Under the pieces are notes generated by a model, which made no database searches, had not been told where the DNA came from, and was given only the letters and a program-made list of their open reading frames with translations. This document shows positions 29,851-39,389 of a stretch of DNA of 64,000 bases, in pieces. The first letter of the stretch is position 1. Each line of letters starts with the position of its first letter. This DNA is from Saccharibacillus sp. O23 (GTDB taxonomy: Bacteria > Bacillota > Bacilli > Paenibacillales > Paenibacillaceae): positions 372,001 to 436,000 of the forward strand of contig NZ_NJDE01000009.1 of NCBI RefSeq assembly GCF_002205895.1, in the 5' to 3' direction. Made by a program: the position numbers and the translations under genes.

Positions 29851-30444
29851 ATGAACAGGATTTTCGAGGGAAAAGCCAAAAAGACGCTGATCGCGGCCGC
29901 CATAGCCGCGCTGATCGCGCCTCTGGCGGCCGCGCCGGGCGGAAACACGGCTTCGGCCGCCGCGACGACCGTGTACATAAACGGGCGGATCGCTTCCGGA
30001 GAAGTCATGGTGCGGAACGGTCTGACTTATCTGACGCTGACCGATCTCAAATCGTTGGGCGGTTATACGTTCCGTTACAACAAGACGTGGAAAACGGTGA
30101 CGATCACGGGCGGCGGCAGTAACGATCGCATCGTCTTGACGTTGGGCAGCCGGGATGCCCGGCGCAACGGGCAGAACATCACGCTGCAAGCCGCTCCGCT
30201 GTCTTACGAGAACAAGACGATGATCCCGGTCCGCGTGGCGGCCGATCTGCTGGATGTCGATCTGAAATGGGACAAGAACGGCAATCGCGTGCTGCTGACC
30301 AAAGCGTCGTCTTCGAATTCGGGCAATTCGAGCACGTCGCCTTCGAACCCGTCCAATCCTTCGACGCCTTCCCGCCCTCCGACCTCGCCTTCCGGACCTT
30401 CGGGACCGACCGCGCCCAAACCGCCGACGCCGCCGTCGATGTAA
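29851..30444 (+). CDS. Secreted protein with copper amine oxidase N-terminal-like domain
   Basis: A 197-residue exported protein. The signal peptide (KKTLIAAAIAALIAPLAAAPGG) leads into a domain like Cu_amine_oxidN1: VYINGRIASGEVMVRNGLTYLTLTDLKSLGGYTFRYN, a middle strand set, then NKTMIPVRVAADLLDVDLKWDKNGNRVLLTK. Despite the name, such domains are common in Paenibacillus surface proteins and do not by themselves bind copper or catalyse oxidation. The tail, residues 160-197, is a Ser/Pro/Thr-rich stretch likely to be unstructured or to span the wall. GAGAGGGGGA supports the start. It directly follows the secreted triple-RidA gene but has its own promoter. Confidence 0.88.
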   Translation: MNRIFEGKAKKTLIAAAIAALIAPLAAAPGGNTASAAATTVYINGRIASGEVMVRNGLTYLTLTDLKSLGGYTFRYNKTWKTVTITGGGSNDRIVLTLGSRDARRNGQNITLQAAPLSYENKTMIPVRVAADLLDVDLKWDKNGNRVLLTKASSSNSGNSSTSPSNPSNPSTPSRPPTSPSGPSGPTAPKPPTPPSM

Positions 30445-30491
30445 ACGAACGGGCGACCGCAAGCGCGTAAAGCTCGGGATTCCGGACATAG

Positions 30492-30519
30492 AAAAAGGCA
30501 CCCGCGAAGGGTGCCTTTT
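30492..30519. terminator. Bidirectional terminator between secreted protein gene and tRNA-Arg
   Basis: AAAAGGCACCC and GGGTGCCTTTT flank a short GCGAA loop. It ends the plus-strand gene and, from the other side, the minus-strand tRNA transcript, which reaches it 9 bases after the tRNA 3' end. Confidence 0.9.
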
Positions 30520-30527
30520 AACTTTTA

Positions 30528-30601
30528 CGTCCCAGGAGGGATTCGAACCCCCGACCGTGCGCTTAGAAGGCGCATGCTCTATCCAACTGAGCTACTGGGA
30601 C
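30528..30601 (-). tRNA. tRNA-Arg, anticodon TCT
   Basis: A complete cloverleaf on the minus strand: acceptor GTCCCAG/CTGGGAC, D arm with AGTTGGATAGAGC, anticodon stem TGCGC/GCGCA with loop CTTCTAA (anticodon TCT, complement of 30565-30567), and T arm GGGGGTTCGAATCCCTC. It reads AGA (and AGG by wobble). The 3' CCA is not encoded, so it must be added after transcription. Confidence 0.96.
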
Positions 30602-30628
30602 AAAAAAGTGAAAAACAGAACAGAAAAT

Positions 30629-30657
30629 AATATATCATGCACGAGGCGATTATGCAA
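30629..30657 (-). promoter_or_regulatory. Promoter of tRNA-Arg
   Basis: On the minus strand TTGCAT (complement of 30652-30657), a 17-bp spacer and TATATT (complement of 30629-30634) lie 28 bp before the tRNA 5' end. Confidence 0.75.
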
Positions 30658-30770
30658 GCAAATTCGAGAAAAAGTCTGCTGCGAACATGTGCCGCGGTTT
30701 CCTTACCTATATATTGCGCGTTCCATCGAATTCTCCGTTCGGAGTCCGCAAGACGCGGCAATCGCGATTG

Positions 30771-30779
30771 TGCTATAAT
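30771..30779 (+). promoter_or_regulatory. Extended -10 promoter for the ysoA-like gene
   Basis: TGCTATAAT is an extended -10 element without a good -35. The stretch between this and the tRNA promoter (30658-30770) shows nothing else. Confidence 0.4.
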
Positions 30780-30857
30780 TTAGCCTCACGATGATCTTGC
30801 GAGCGGAAGGAGGGTTGACTTATCGATTCGACACGAAAATCCGGCAGGGGAGGCGTC

Positions 30858-31751
30858 GTGTTGCTCCCGCGAACGGTCGACCATTATCAAGAACAGGTCA
30901 CCCGCATGCTGGAGACCGAACGTTACGGCGAAGCGATGGAGACGTTGGAATTTCTGCTCGGCTGCGAAGGCCAGAACGAACAGCGCCGTCAAGAATGGAG
31001 CACGCTGCTCGATTGGCTGCGCGTCGCTTTTCCCGGAGGATCCGAAGATGCTTACGGCAACGAAGCCGTGCTGGCCGGCGAAGAACCGGAAGACCGTTCC
31101 GAGACGCTGCGCCGCCGCACGCTCGAGAAGCAGCGCGAGGATTCCGGTTACGAAGCGGAACTGCTGCGCCGCGCGAAGGCGGAGCCGCTGACCGAGAAAG
31201 GGCAGATCGCGCTGGAACAGCTCGCTTATCTGGAAGGAAGCGATACGGACGCCGAGCTCGCGAACTGGCTGGAGAACGAGCCGCTGCATCCTCTGCTGCA
31301 ATTCCGGGTGCTTCAGACGCTGCGCCGGCGAGGGGCGTCGGGAGGCGTTACCCTGCGCCGCGACGGCGCTTTGCTGGAATTGGAGATCGAACGCACGCCG
31401 CTGACGCCTCAGGAATTTCCGCCCGCGGTCGACGACGTGCTGGTCCGGGTCGCCGATCAGACGGACAGCGGCGATCCTTCGCTCTTTTATTTCGCCCGGG
31501 AACTGTGGATGCAGTTCATGATGGCGTCTTACGGCACGAACGATTATGCCGTGCTGATCCGCGGCGAGGAGAACGAACTCGACGCTTGGGCGGCCGCGCT
31601 TCACGCGCAGGCTTCCGAAGCGGTGGAAGGCGGAGGACGGGCCGAAGAGATTCGGGAAGCGTACGGCATCACGGGGGAACTTCGATTCCGCTGCGAGCGC
31701 GCGGAAAAAGCGCTCAAGACGTTTTCGCGCGGCGGCATGGCGAGAGGATAA
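30858..31751 (+). CDS. Probable TPR-containing protein, ysoA position
   Basis: A 297-residue soluble, mostly helical, acidic protein. The N-terminal part (VDHYQEQVTRMLETERYGEAMETLEFLLG) has the rhythm of a tetratricopeptide repeat; further repeats are not obvious. In Bacillus subtilis the gene directly upstream of tig is ysoA, a TPR protein of similar size, and position is the main reason for the comparison. The start is GTG (30858) or TTG (30861); GGGGAGG ends a few bases before, so the exact start is open. Function unknown; a link to chaperone function is only suggested by its place before tig. Confidence 0.75.
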   Translation: MLLPRTVDHYQEQVTRMLETERYGEAMETLEFLLGCEGQNEQRRQEWSTLLDWLRVAFPGGSEDAYGNEAVLAGEEPEDRSETLRRRTLEKQREDSGYEAELLRRAKAEPLTEKGQIALEQLAYLEGSDTDAELANWLENEPLHPLLQFRVLQTLRRRGASGGVTLRRDGALLELEIERTPLTPQEFPPAVDDVLVRVADQTDSGDPSLFYFARELWMQFMMASYGTNDYAVLIRGEENELDAWAAALHAQASEAVEGGGRAEEIREAYGITGELRFRCERAEKALKTFSRGGMARG

Positions 31752-31832
31752 CGGGCGAAAGCGCTCCATTTGAGACGGGAAGCGTGCAGACGCTTGAAAT
31801 CCCGCGGGAATTTGGTTATGATGGTATGGTTG

Positions 31833-31861
31833 TTGCGAGCGTGAAAGCAGTATGTTAAATT
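31833..31861 (+). promoter_or_regulatory. Putative promoter of tig
   Basis: TTGCGA and TAAATT with a 17-bp spacer, about 40 bp before the trigger factor start. Confidence 0.35.
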
Positions 31862-31901
31862 AACTTAATTGATAGCTAATTGTTGGAGGGGAATACTCAA
31901 T

Positions 31902-33206
31902 ATGACAGCAAGTTGGGAAAAAACCGAGAAAAACCTTGGCGTTCTGGAAGTCGAAGTAGCCGCAGAACGCGTTGAAGCCGCGCTTGATAAAGCATTCCAA
32001 AAAGTCGTGAAAAAAGCGAACGTTCCGGGCTTCCGCAAAGGCAAAGTGCCGCGGTCGATCTTCGAAGCGCGTTTCGGCGTGGAAAGCCTGTACAACGACG
32101 CCATCGACATCCTGCTGCCGGAAGCTTACAGCGAAGCGGTAGAAGAAGCGGGAATCTTCCCGGTCGATCGTCCTGAAATCGACATCGAACAATTCGGCAA
32201 AGGCCAAACGCTGAAATTCAAAGCGAAAGTAATCGTTAAGCCGGAAGTGAAACTGGGCGAATACAAAGGCGTCGAAGTTCCGGTAACGGAAGTCGACGTA
32301 AACGACGAAGAAATCGCGGCCGAACTGGAACGTCTCCAGAACCGTCATGCCGAGCTCGTCGTGGTTGACGACGAAGCGGCAGCGAACGGCGACGTCGTAT
32401 CGATCGACTTCGACGGATACGTAGGCGACGAAGCGTTCGAAGGCGGCAAAGCCGAGAACTATTCGCTCGAACTCGGATCGGGTTCGTTCATCCCGGGCTT
32501 CGAAGAGCAGGTCGTAGGCATGTCCACGGGCGATTCCAAAGACGTCAACGTGACGTTCCCGGAAGCGTACCATGCGGCGGAACTGGCCGGCAAAGAAGCC
32601 GTGTTCAAAGTGAAACTGCACGAAATCAAACGCAAACAACTTCCTGAGCTGGACGACGAGTTCGCCAAAGACGTTAGCGAATTCGAAACGCTCGACGAAT
32701 ATAAAGAAGACCTCAAAACGCAAATCGCGGATCGCAAAAAACGCGAAAACGACGCTGCGCGCGAAAACGCGGTAGTCGAAGCGGTTGCCGCGGCGGCAGA
32801 AGTGGAAATTCCGGAAGCTATGGTGAGCAGCGAAGTCGAGAACATGATGCGCGATTTCGACAACCGTCTGCGTCAACAAGGCATGAACCTGGAAATGTAC
32901 ACGAGCTTCTCCGGTCAAACGGCTGAAGATCTGCGCGAACAAATGAAATCCGATGCCGAGAAGCGCGTACTGAACAACCTCGTTCTCGAAGCGATCGCCA
33001 AAGAAGAAGGCATCGCGGCTTCGGAAGAAGACATCGAAAAAGAACTGCAAACGATGGCTGACATGTACAAACGCAGCATCGACGAAATCCGCAGCATCCT
33101 CGGCGCTAACGGTTCGCTCGCTAGCCTGAACGACGAGATCGCTCTGCGCAAGACGATCGAATTCCTGCTCGAAAACAGCAAAGAAGTCGCGGCTTCCGCT
33201 GAGTAA
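31902..33206 (+). CDS. tig: Trigger factor, ribosome-associated chaperone and prolyl isomerase
   Basis: A 434-residue protein of full family length. The ribosome-binding tail is at residues 1-110, with the signature GFRKGKVP near residue 44 that docks to L23. The FKBP-type isomerase domain follows (about 160-240; GDVVSIDFDGYVGDEAFEGG and FIPGFEEQVVGM). The C-terminal helical chaperone arms run to the end. TTGGAGGGG precedes the ATG; an ATG 11 codons upstream is less well placed. It acts on nascent chains at the ribosome exit. It has its own terminator and lies upstream of clpP-clpX, a common arrangement. Confidence 0.98.
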   Translation: MTASWEKTEKNLGVLEVEVAAERVEAALDKAFQKVVKKANVPGFRKGKVPRSIFEARFGVESLYNDAIDILLPEAYSEAVEEAGIFPVDRPEIDIEQFGKGQTLKFKAKVIVKPEVKLGEYKGVEVPVTEVDVNDEEIAAELERLQNRHAELVVVDDEAAANGDVVSIDFDGYVGDEAFEGGKAENYSLELGSGSFIPGFEEQVVGMSTGDSKDVNVTFPEAYHAAELAGKEAVFKVKLHEIKRKQLPELDDEFAKDVSEFETLDEYKEDLKTQIADRKKRENDAARENAVVEAVAAAAEVEIPEAMVSSEVENMMRDFDNRLRQQGMNLEMYTSFSGQTAEDLREQMKSDAEKRVLNNLVLEAIAKEEGIAASEEDIEKELQTMADMYKRSIDEIRSILGANGSLASLNDEIALRKTIEFLLENSKEVAASAE

Positions 33207-33228
33207 GCCGAGTACTTGACTTGGATAG

Positions 33229-33265
33229 GCAAGGCACGTATGATCTTATGCGTGCCTTGCTTTTT
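33229..33265 (+). terminator. Terminator of tig
   Basis: GCAAGGCACG (33229-33238) pairs perfectly with CGTGCCTTGC (33251-33260) and is followed by five T. Confidence 0.92.
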
Positions 33266-33348
33266 GTTTTGTACTTGCCAAAAGCAGGTTTTTTGCTCTC
33301 GTTCCGGTTAGGGATGCGATTTCTTGCAGCGAAAAATGACATCGGCAT

Positions 33349-33377
33349 TTGAAAATGGTAAACTAGAAGCGTAGGAT
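33349..33377 (+). promoter_or_regulatory. Putative promoter of clpP-clpX
   Basis: TTGAAA and TAGGAT are separated by 17 bp, about 65 bp before clpP. I found no CtsR-type heptad repeat (GGTCAAA pair) around it. Confidence 0.5.
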
Positions 33378-33442
33378 AAAAGCACGGCCGAAGAGGTCCA
33401 CTGCTCCTTCAGACTTTGTTCCAAGAAAGCGAGGTTGATCGC

Positions 33443-34033
33443 ATGAGTTTAGTCCCTACAGTTGTTGAATCTACAAGCCGCGGCGAGCGTTCTTACGATA
33501 TTTATTCGAGGCTGCTCAAGGACCGGATCATTCTGCTTGGCGATGCGATCGACGATCACGTAGCCAACCTGATTATCGCCCAACTGCTGTTCCTGGCAGC
33601 GGAAGATCCCGAGAAAGACATCTACTTGTACATTAACTCCCCCGGTGGTTCTGTAACTGCGGGCATGGGTATATATGATACAATGCAATACATTAAGCCG
33701 GATGTATCCACGATCTGCGTCGGGATGGCGGCAAGCATGGGCTCTCTTCTGCTGACGGCGGGCGCGCCGGGCAAGCGTTTCGCGCTGCCGAACAGCGAAG
33801 TGATGATTCACCAGCCGCTCGGCGGCGTTAGCGGACAAGCTTCGGATATCTGGATCCACACCGATTGGATCATCAAGACGAAGCAGAAGCTGAACAAGAT
33901 CTATGTGGATACGACAGGTCAGCCCCTTGAGAAAATCGAGCGGGACACGGACCGCGACTTCTTCATGAGCGCCGAAGAAGCGAAGTCTTACGGACTGATC
34001 GACAAAGTTCTTGAGCGACCGATTAATCCTTAA
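33443..34033 (+). CDS. clpP: ATP-dependent Clp protease proteolytic subunit
   Basis: A 196-residue ClpP. The catalytic triad is visible: Ser98 in GMAASMGS, His123 in MIHQPLGG and Asp near 172 in [10 protein letters not shown]. The N-terminal axial loop region and the head-tail handle look normal. It forms a double heptamer that degrades proteins fed by ClpX or ClpC. GAGGTTGATCGC supports the start at 33443. It directly precedes clpX here, whereas in Bacillus subtilis clpP is elsewhere on the chromosome; clpP next to clpX is the commoner bacterial order. Confidence 0.98.
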   Translation: MSLVPTVVESTSRGERSYDIYSRLLKDRIILLGDAIDDHVANLIIAQLLFLAAEDPEKDIYLYINSPGGSVTAGMGIYDTMQYIKPDVSTICVGMAASMGSLLLTAGAPGKRFALPNSEVMIHQPLGGVSGQASDIWIHTDWIIKTKQKLNKIYVDTTGQPLEKIERDTDRDFFMSAEEAKSYGLIDKVLERPINP

Positions 34034-34052
34034 TCCTCGAAGGGGTGGTTAG

Positions 34053-35306
34053 ATGTTTAAATTTAATGAAGAAAAAGGTCAGCTGAAGTGCTCCTTCTGC
34101 GGAAAAACGCAGGAGCAGGTACGCAAGCTGGTTGCCGGACCCGGCGTATATATTTGCGACGAATGCATCGAACTCTGCACGGAGATCGTCGAAGAGGAAT
34201 TGGGGCATGAAGAGGAAGTCGATCTGAAAGACATTCCGAAGCCGCAAGAAATCCGCGCGATTCTCGACCAATACGTCATTGGCCAAGACCAAGCGAAGAA
34301 ATCTTTGTCCGTTGCCGTATACAACCACTACAAACGGATCAACGCGCAGAGCAAATCGGAAGACGTCGAACTGCAAAAGAGCAATATCATGTTGATCGGA
34401 CCTACCGGTTCCGGTAAAACGCTGCTCGCGCAAACGATGGCCCGCATCCTCAACGTTCCGTTCGCGATCGCGGACGCCACTTCCCTCACGGAAGCCGGTT
34501 ATGTCGGTGAAGACGTGGAGAACATCCTGCTCAAGCTGATTCAAGCTGCCGATTACGATGTGGAGAAAGCCGAACGCGGCATTATCTATATCGACGAAAT
34601 CGATAAAGTAGCGCGCAAATCGGAGAACCCTTCGATCACTCGCGACGTATCCGGCGAAGGCGTTCAGCAGGCCCTGCTGAAAATCCTCGAAGGTACGGTA
34701 GCTTCCGTTCCTCCGCAAGGCGGACGCAAACACCCTCATCAAGAATTCATTCAGATCGACACGACGAACATCTTGTTCATCTGCGGCGGCGCTTTCGACG
34801 GCCTCGAGCAAATGATCAAACGTCGGATCGGCAAAAAAGTCATCGGTTTCAACGCCGAAGGCGAAGGCCAACGCGATCTGAAAGCAGGCGAATACCTGAT
34901 GATGGCGCTGCCGGAAGACCTGCTCAAATTCGGTCTGATTCCGGAATTCGTCGGTCGTCTCCCGGTCATCTCGACGCTGGCTCCGCTGGACGAAGAGACG
35001 CTGGTTCGCATCCTGTCCGAGCCGAAGAACGCCCTGACCAAGCAGTACAAGAAGCTGCTTGAGATGGACAACGTCAATCTCGAGTTCGAAGACGCCGCGC
35101 TGCGCGCAATCGCCGAAGAAGCGATCAAACGCAATACCGGTGCCCGCGGTCTGAGAGCGATCATCGAAGGCTTGATGCTGGACGTCATGTACGAAGTGCC
35201 TTCGCGCGAAGACGTGACCGAATGCGTCATCACGGAGAAAGTCGTTCGCGAGAAAGTCGTGCCCGAACTGGGCGCCAAAAACAAAAAACGGGAAGAAAGC
35301 GCCTAA
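34053..35306 (+). CDS. clpX: ClpX, ATP-dependent unfoldase of ClpXP
   Basis: A 417-residue AAA+ unfoldase. The N-terminal zinc-binding domain has CSFCGKT and CDECIELC (four Cys). The AAA+ core shows Walker A GPTGSGKT (about 117-124), Walker [10 protein letters not shown], the pore-loop and sensor segments, and [11 protein letters not shown] (sensor 2) near the C-terminus. The ClpP-docking loop reads IGF within KKVIGFNAE, the usual IGF tripeptide. AAGGGGTGG precedes the ATG, 19 bp after clpP. Confidence 0.98.
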   Translation: MFKFNEEKGQLKCSFCGKTQEQVRKLVAGPGVYICDECIELCTEIVEEELGHEEEVDLKDIPKPQEIRAILDQYVIGQDQAKKSLSVAVYNHYKRINAQSKSEDVELQKSNIMLIGPTGSGKTLLAQTMARILNVPFAIADATSLTEAGYVGEDVENILLKLIQAADYDVEKAERGIIYIDEIDKVARKSENPSITRDVSGEGVQQALLKILEGTVASVPPQGGRKHPHQEFIQIDTTNILFICGGAFDGLEQMIKRRIGKKVIGFNAEGEGQRDLKAGEYLMMALPEDLLKFGLIPEFVGRLPVISTLAPLDEETLVRILSEPKNALTKQYKKLLEMDNVNLEFEDAALRAIAEEAIKRNTGARGLRAIIEGLMLDVMYEVPSREDVTECVITEKVVREKVVPELGAKNKKREESA

Positions 35307-35468
35307 GGCGTTTTCTTCTTTCGCATAGGTCTCATGCCGAGCCGGTCAACCCTATAGATGGTTTGGCCGGTTTGTTATGAGTACGAATAGCCGCTAAGAC
35401 AGCAAATGCCGTATTCCTCGTCCGTGAAGGACGTTATCTTGCTTGTTCCGATTTGGAGGTCGAACGAA

Positions 35469-36599
35469 ATGTATTTAAGACATCAGACACGGCCCGTAAA
35501 AGTGGGCAATCTGGTTATTGGCGGCAGCGACGAAGTGATCATTCAGAGCATGTGCACGACCAAGACGGCCGATGTGGAAGCGACGGTCGCCGAGATTCTT
35601 CGTCTGGAAGAAGCCGGCTGTCAGGTCGTGCGGGTAACCGTCAATAACGACGAAGCCGCCGACGCGATCAAAGAAATCAAGAAACGCATTCATATTCCGC
35701 TGGTCGCCGATATTCATTTCAACTATAAGCTGGCGCTCAAAGCGATCGAGAACGGCATCGATAAAGTCCGGATCAATCCGGGCAATATCGGCAAACGCGA
35801 GAAGGTCGAAGCCGTCGTCAAAGCGTGCAAAGACAAAGGTATTCCGATCCGGATCGGCGTTAATGCGGGTTCGCTCGAAAACCATCTGCTCGAAAAGTAC
35901 GGGTATCCGACAGCCGACGCGATGGTCGAAAGCGCCTTGTTCCATATCGGAATTCTGGAAGAGCTCGATTTCCACGACATCATCGTCTCGCTGAAAGCGT
36001 CCGACGTGCCGATGGCTATCGAAGCTTACAGCAAAGCCGCGCAGGTCATTCCTTATCCGCTGCACCTCGGCATCACGGAAGCCGGGACGCTGCATGCGGG
36101 CACGATCAAAAGTTCGGCCGGCATCGGCGCGCTGCTGTCGATGGGTATCGGTTCCACCGTGCGCATCTCGCTCAGCGCCGATCCGGTCGAAGAAGTCAAA
36201 GTCGCCCGCGAACTGCTGAAGACCTTCGGTCTGATCACGAACGCGGCGACGCTGGTCTCCTGCCCGACCTGCGGCCGTCTGGATATCGACTTGTTCTCGA
36301 TCGCGAACGAAGTCGAAGAATATATTTCCAAGATCAAAGTTCCGATCAAAGTCTCCGTGCTCGGCTGCGCGGTCAACGGTCCGGGCGAAGCGCGCGAAGC
36401 GGATATCGGCATCGCCGGAGCTCGCGGCGAAGGATTGTTGTTCCGTTACGGCAAGATGATCCGTAAAGTTCCCGAAGCCGATATGGTCGAGGAATTGAAA
36501 AAAGAAATCGACGCGATCGTGGTTGCTTATGAAGCAACGGGACAGATTCCGGGCCGCGAGGAACGTCATCAACCGAAAGCTTCGAAAGTCGAAGCTTAA
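35469..36599 (+). CDS. ispG: 4-hydroxy-3-methylbut-2-en-1-yl diphosphate synthase
   Basis: A 376-residue IspG (GcpE), the penultimate enzyme of the non-mevalonate isoprenoid pathway, converting MEcPP to HMBPP. The 4Fe-4S ligands are in [11 protein letters not shown] (two Cys) and [14 protein letters not shown] (one Cys, with the nearby catalytic Glu). The N-terminal TIM-barrel part includes [15 protein letters not shown] and the start of the MCTTKT strand. GGAGG sits nine bases before the ATG at 35469. In Bacillus subtilis this place between clpX and lonA is taken by lonB, and ispG is elsewhere. Confidence 0.97.
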   Translation: MYLRHQTRPVKVGNLVIGGSDEVIIQSMCTTKTADVEATVAEILRLEEAGCQVVRVTVNNDEAADAIKEIKKRIHIPLVADIHFNYKLALKAIENGIDKVRINPGNIGKREKVEAVVKACKDKGIPIRIGVNAGSLENHLLEKYGYPTADAMVESALFHIGILEELDFHDIIVSLKASDVPMAIEAYSKAAQVIPYPLHLGITEAGTLHAGTIKSSAGIGALLSMGIGSTVRISLSADPVEEVKVARELLKTFGLITNAATLVSCPTCGRLDIDLFSIANEVEEYISKIKVPIKVSVLGCAVNGPGEAREADIGIAGARGEGLLFRYGKMIRKVPEADMVEELKKEIDAIVVAYEATGQIPGREERHQPKASKVEA

Positions 36600-36699
36600 T
36601 AGCTTGTCGACTCTTGATCCGAGGTCCGCGTCGCCTTGCTTTCAGCGGCGGCCAAGACCCGCGTCGCTCAAGCGAGTCGGCGCAATCGGATGACCTTAT

Positions 36700-36737
36700 A
36701 GGCGGTTTGCCGGCAAAGCCCGGCAGGCCGCCTTTTT
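36700..36737 (+). terminator. Terminator after ispG
   Basis: AGGCGG...CCGCCT with an inner GCCGG/CCGGC stem, followed by five T. Confidence 0.88.
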
Positions 36738-36759
36738 GTACCGGAAGTTTTGGGACGAA

Positions 36760-36781
36760 GGGCGGCAGAGACCGCCTTTTT
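36760..36781 (+). terminator. Second, smaller terminator after ispG
   Basis: GGCGG (36761-36765) and CCGCC (36772-36776) around six bases, then five T. It backs up the one at 36700 and isolates lon from ispG. Confidence 0.7.
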
Positions 36782-36788
36782 GCGCGCT

Positions 36789-36817
36789 TTGTGCCTCGCA
36801 TGTTCCTATGCTACACT
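36789..36817 (+). promoter_or_regulatory. Putative promoter of lon
   Basis: TTGTGC and TACACT with a 17-bp spacer. Transcription would start near 36824, which places the inverted repeat at 36844-36877 in the untranslated leader. Confidence 0.5.
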
Positions 36818-36843
36818 TAACACACGAATAAATGCCGCATGCC

Positions 36844-36877
36844 GCTTATCGCGTGGCCCAAATAAAACGCGATAAGC
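36844..36877. repeat. Perfect 11-bp inverted repeat in the lon leader
   Basis: GCTTATCGCGT (36844-36854) and ACGCGATAAGC (36867-36877) flank a 12-bp AT-rich spacer, 30 bp before the ATG. No T run follows, so it is not a terminator. It could be an operator for a dimeric regulator or a leader hairpin. It does not match the CIRCE (HrcA) or CtsR consensus. Confidence 0.75.
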
Positions 36878-36907
36878 GCGACAAGCCTTTTGAGGGGTGT
36901 GAAAACG

Positions 36908-39274
36908 ATGGGATTGAACAAACAGAAAAACCGCCGTTTTCCGTTGCTGCCTTTGCGGGGGCTTCTCGTCTATCCGAGTATGGTGCTTCATCTGGATGTC
37001 GGACGGGAACGCTCGGTCAAGGCGCTGGAAAAGGCGATGGTCGACGATCATTTGATTCTTCTCTGCTCGCAATCCGAGGTGAATATCGAGGAACCGGCGC
37101 AGGATGATATATTCCGAATCGGGACGGTAGCCAAAGTCAGACAGATGCTTAAGCTGCCGAACGGCACGATTCGTGTATTGGTCGAAGGTCTGGAACGCGC
37201 CGAAGTGTTGGAGTATATCGAGGACAATACCGAATTCTACGAAGTGTATGCCCGCGAACTGCCCGAACCCGACGCGGAAGATCCGGAGATCGACGCGTTG
37301 ATGCGTACCGTGCTCACTCAATTCGAACATTACATCAATTTATCCAAAAAGGTTACTCCCGAGACGCTTGCCGCGGTATCGGACATCGACGAGCCGGGTC
37401 GACTGGCCGACGTGATCACGAGCCATCTTCCGCTCAAGATCAAAGACAAGCAGGCGATTCTCGAAACGGTAGAATTCCGCGCGCGCCTGGAGAAGCTGCT
37501 CGATCTGCTGAATAACGAACGCGAAGTGCTGGAGCTGGAACGCAAGATCGGCCAGCGCGTGAAGAAGCAGATGGAGAAAACGCAGAAGGAATATTACCTG
37601 CGCGAGCAAATGAAGGCGATTCAAAAAGAGTTGGGCGAGAAGGAAGGCCGGGCAGGCGAGGTCGAAGAACTGCGCGAACAACTGGAGAACGGGAATTTCC
37701 CGGAGAAAGTGCACGAGCGGATCAAGAAAGAGATCGACCGTCTGGAACGGATGCCGACCAGCGCCGCCGAAGGCGGCATCATTCGCGGTTATGTCGATTG
37801 GCTGTTGGCGCTTCCGTGGAGCAAAGAGACCGAAGACGTACTGGATATCGTTCGGGCCGAAGACATTCTGAACGAAGATCATTACGGCCTCGAGAAGCCC
37901 AAAGAGCGCGTGTTGGAATATCTGGCCGTTCAGCAGCTCGTCAAGAAGCTCAAAGGACCGATTCTGTGTCTGGTAGGGCCTCCGGGCGTCGGCAAAACTT
38001 CGTTGGCCCGTTCGATCGCGCGTTCGCTCGGCCGGGAATTCGTGCGCATCTCGCTGGGAGGCGTGCGAGACGAAGCGGAGATCCGCGGTCATCGCCGGAC
38101 CTACGTAGGCGCCATGCCGGGGCGCATCCTGCAAGGCATGCGCACCGCCGGCAGCAGCAATCCGGTATTCCTGCTCGACGAGATCGATAAGATGGCGTCG
38201 GACTTCCGGGGAGATCCGTCGGCCGCGCTGCTCGAAGTGCTCGATCCCGAGCAGAACAATACGTTCAGCGACCATTTCGTCGAGATTCCTTATGATCTGT
38301 CGAAAGTGATGTTCGTGACGACGGCCAACATGCTGCAGGGGATTCCGCGTCCGCTGCTGGACCGGATGGAAGTCTTGAACATCCCCGGTTATACGGAGTT
38401 GGAGAAGCTCGAGATCGCCAAACGCTATTTGCTGCCGAAGCAAAAACGGGAACATGGTCTGGACGAAGAAAAGTTGGATCTGCCGGAAGAAGTGCTGCTC
38501 CAGATCGTTCGCGAATATACGCGCGAGTCGGGCGTCCGCAATCTCGAACAGCAGATCGCCGCGATCTGCCGCAAAGCGGCCAAGCAGTTGGTATCGGGAG
38601 TCCGCGAAACGGTCGAAGTGACTCGAGGATCGTTAAAAGAATACCTCGGCAATCCGAGATTCCGTTACGGCCTCGCCGAAGCGGAAGATCAGGTCGGCAG
38701 CGCGACGGGGCTGGCATGGACCGAAGTCGGCGGCGAGACGTTGACGATCGAAGTCAGCGTACTGCCGGGCAGCGGCAAACTGACCCTCACCGGCAAACTG
38801 GGCGACGTCATGAAAGAATCCGCTCAAGCGGCGTTCAGTTATACCCGTTCCCGGGCTCGGCAGCTCGGCATCGACGGACAGTTCCACGAGAAAAACGACG
38901 TGCATATTCATATTCCGGAAGGCGCCGTTCCCAAAGACGGACCTTCGGCCGGCATTACGCTCGCTACCGCGCTGATCTCGGCGCTGACGGGACGGCCGGT
39001 ATCCAAAGACGTCGCCATGACCGGCGAAGTCACGCTTCGCGGCCGCGTTCTGCCGATCGGCGGCCTCAAAGAGAAGTCGCTTGCGGCTCACCGTGCGGGA
39101 TATACCAAAGTGCTGCTTCCCGCCGACAACGAACGGGATCTGCGCGATATTCCGGACAGCGTGAAAGAAGCGGTGCAGTTCGTGCCCGTCTCGCATATGG
39201 ATCAGGTGCTCGAACACGCGTTGTTGGCCGGATCGGCTCAAGCGGATACGGAAGCCGCCGCGCAAACGCATTAA
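36908..39274 (+). CDS. lon: ATP-dependent Lon protease
   Basis: A 788-residue LonA-type protease. The N-terminal substrate domain begins [21 protein letters not shown], the coiled-coil middle part includes [18 protein letters not shown], and the AAA+ domain has Walker [10 protein letters not shown] and Walker [10 protein letters not shown]. The C-terminal protease domain has Ser680 in KDGPSAGI and the paired Lys in [11 protein letters not shown]. It degrades misfolded and regulatory proteins in the cytosol. GAGGGGTG supports the start at 36908; a TTG six codons earlier is less likely. The leader carries a perfect inverted repeat. Confidence 0.97.
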   Translation: MGLNKQKNRRFPLLPLRGLLVYPSMVLHLDVGRERSVKALEKAMVDDHLILLCSQSEVNIEEPAQDDIFRIGTVAKVRQMLKLPNGTIRVLVEGLERAEVLEYIEDNTEFYEVYARELPEPDAEDPEIDALMRTVLTQFEHYINLSKKVTPETLAAVSDIDEPGRLADVITSHLPLKIKDKQAILETVEFRARLEKLLDLLNNEREVLELERKIGQRVKKQMEKTQKEYYLREQMKAIQKELGEKEGRAGEVEELREQLENGNFPEKVHERIKKEIDRLERMPTSAAEGGIIRGYVDWLLALPWSKETEDVLDIVRAEDILNEDHYGLEKPKERVLEYLAVQQLVKKLKGPILCLVGPPGVGKTSLARSIARSLGREFVRISLGGVRDEAEIRGHRRTYVGAMPGRILQGMRTAGSSNPVFLLDEIDKMASDFRGDPSAALLEVLDPEQNNTFSDHFVEIPYDLSKVMFVTTANMLQGIPRPLLDRMEVLNIPGYTELEKLEIAKRYLLPKQKREHGLDEEKLDLPEEVLLQIVREYTRESGVRNLEQQIAAICRKAAKQLVSGVRETVEVTRGSLKEYLGNPRFRYGLAEAEDQVGSATGLAWTEVGGETLTIEVSVLPGSGKLTLTGKLGDVMKESAQAAFSYTRSRARQLGIDGQFHEKNDVHIHIPEGAVPKDGPSAGITLATALISALTGRPVSKDVAMTGEVTLRGRVLPIGGLKEKSLAAHRAGYTKVLLPADNERDLRDIPDSVKEAVQFVPVSHMDQVLEHALLAGSAQADTEAAAQTH

Positions 39275-39389
39275 GCCCATTGAAGAAACTAAGCAATCAA
39301 CCGGGTCGGCTGCTCGCAAAAAACAGATTTCGCGTATGCGGGATCTTGGCGAAGAGCGGCCGGAACGGTTCGGAGAGGATTTTAACCTA

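Noticed and set aside
33207-33442. Search for CtsR or CIRCE operators before clpP, and also before tig and lon
   Set aside because: No heptad tandem repeat or CIRCE inverted repeat is seen; the lon repeat has a different sequence.
35342-35375. Weak hairpin after clpX (CCGGTCAACC...GGTTTGGCCGG)
   Set aside because: Imperfect pairing and a broken T run; it may slow transcription but I would not call it a terminator.
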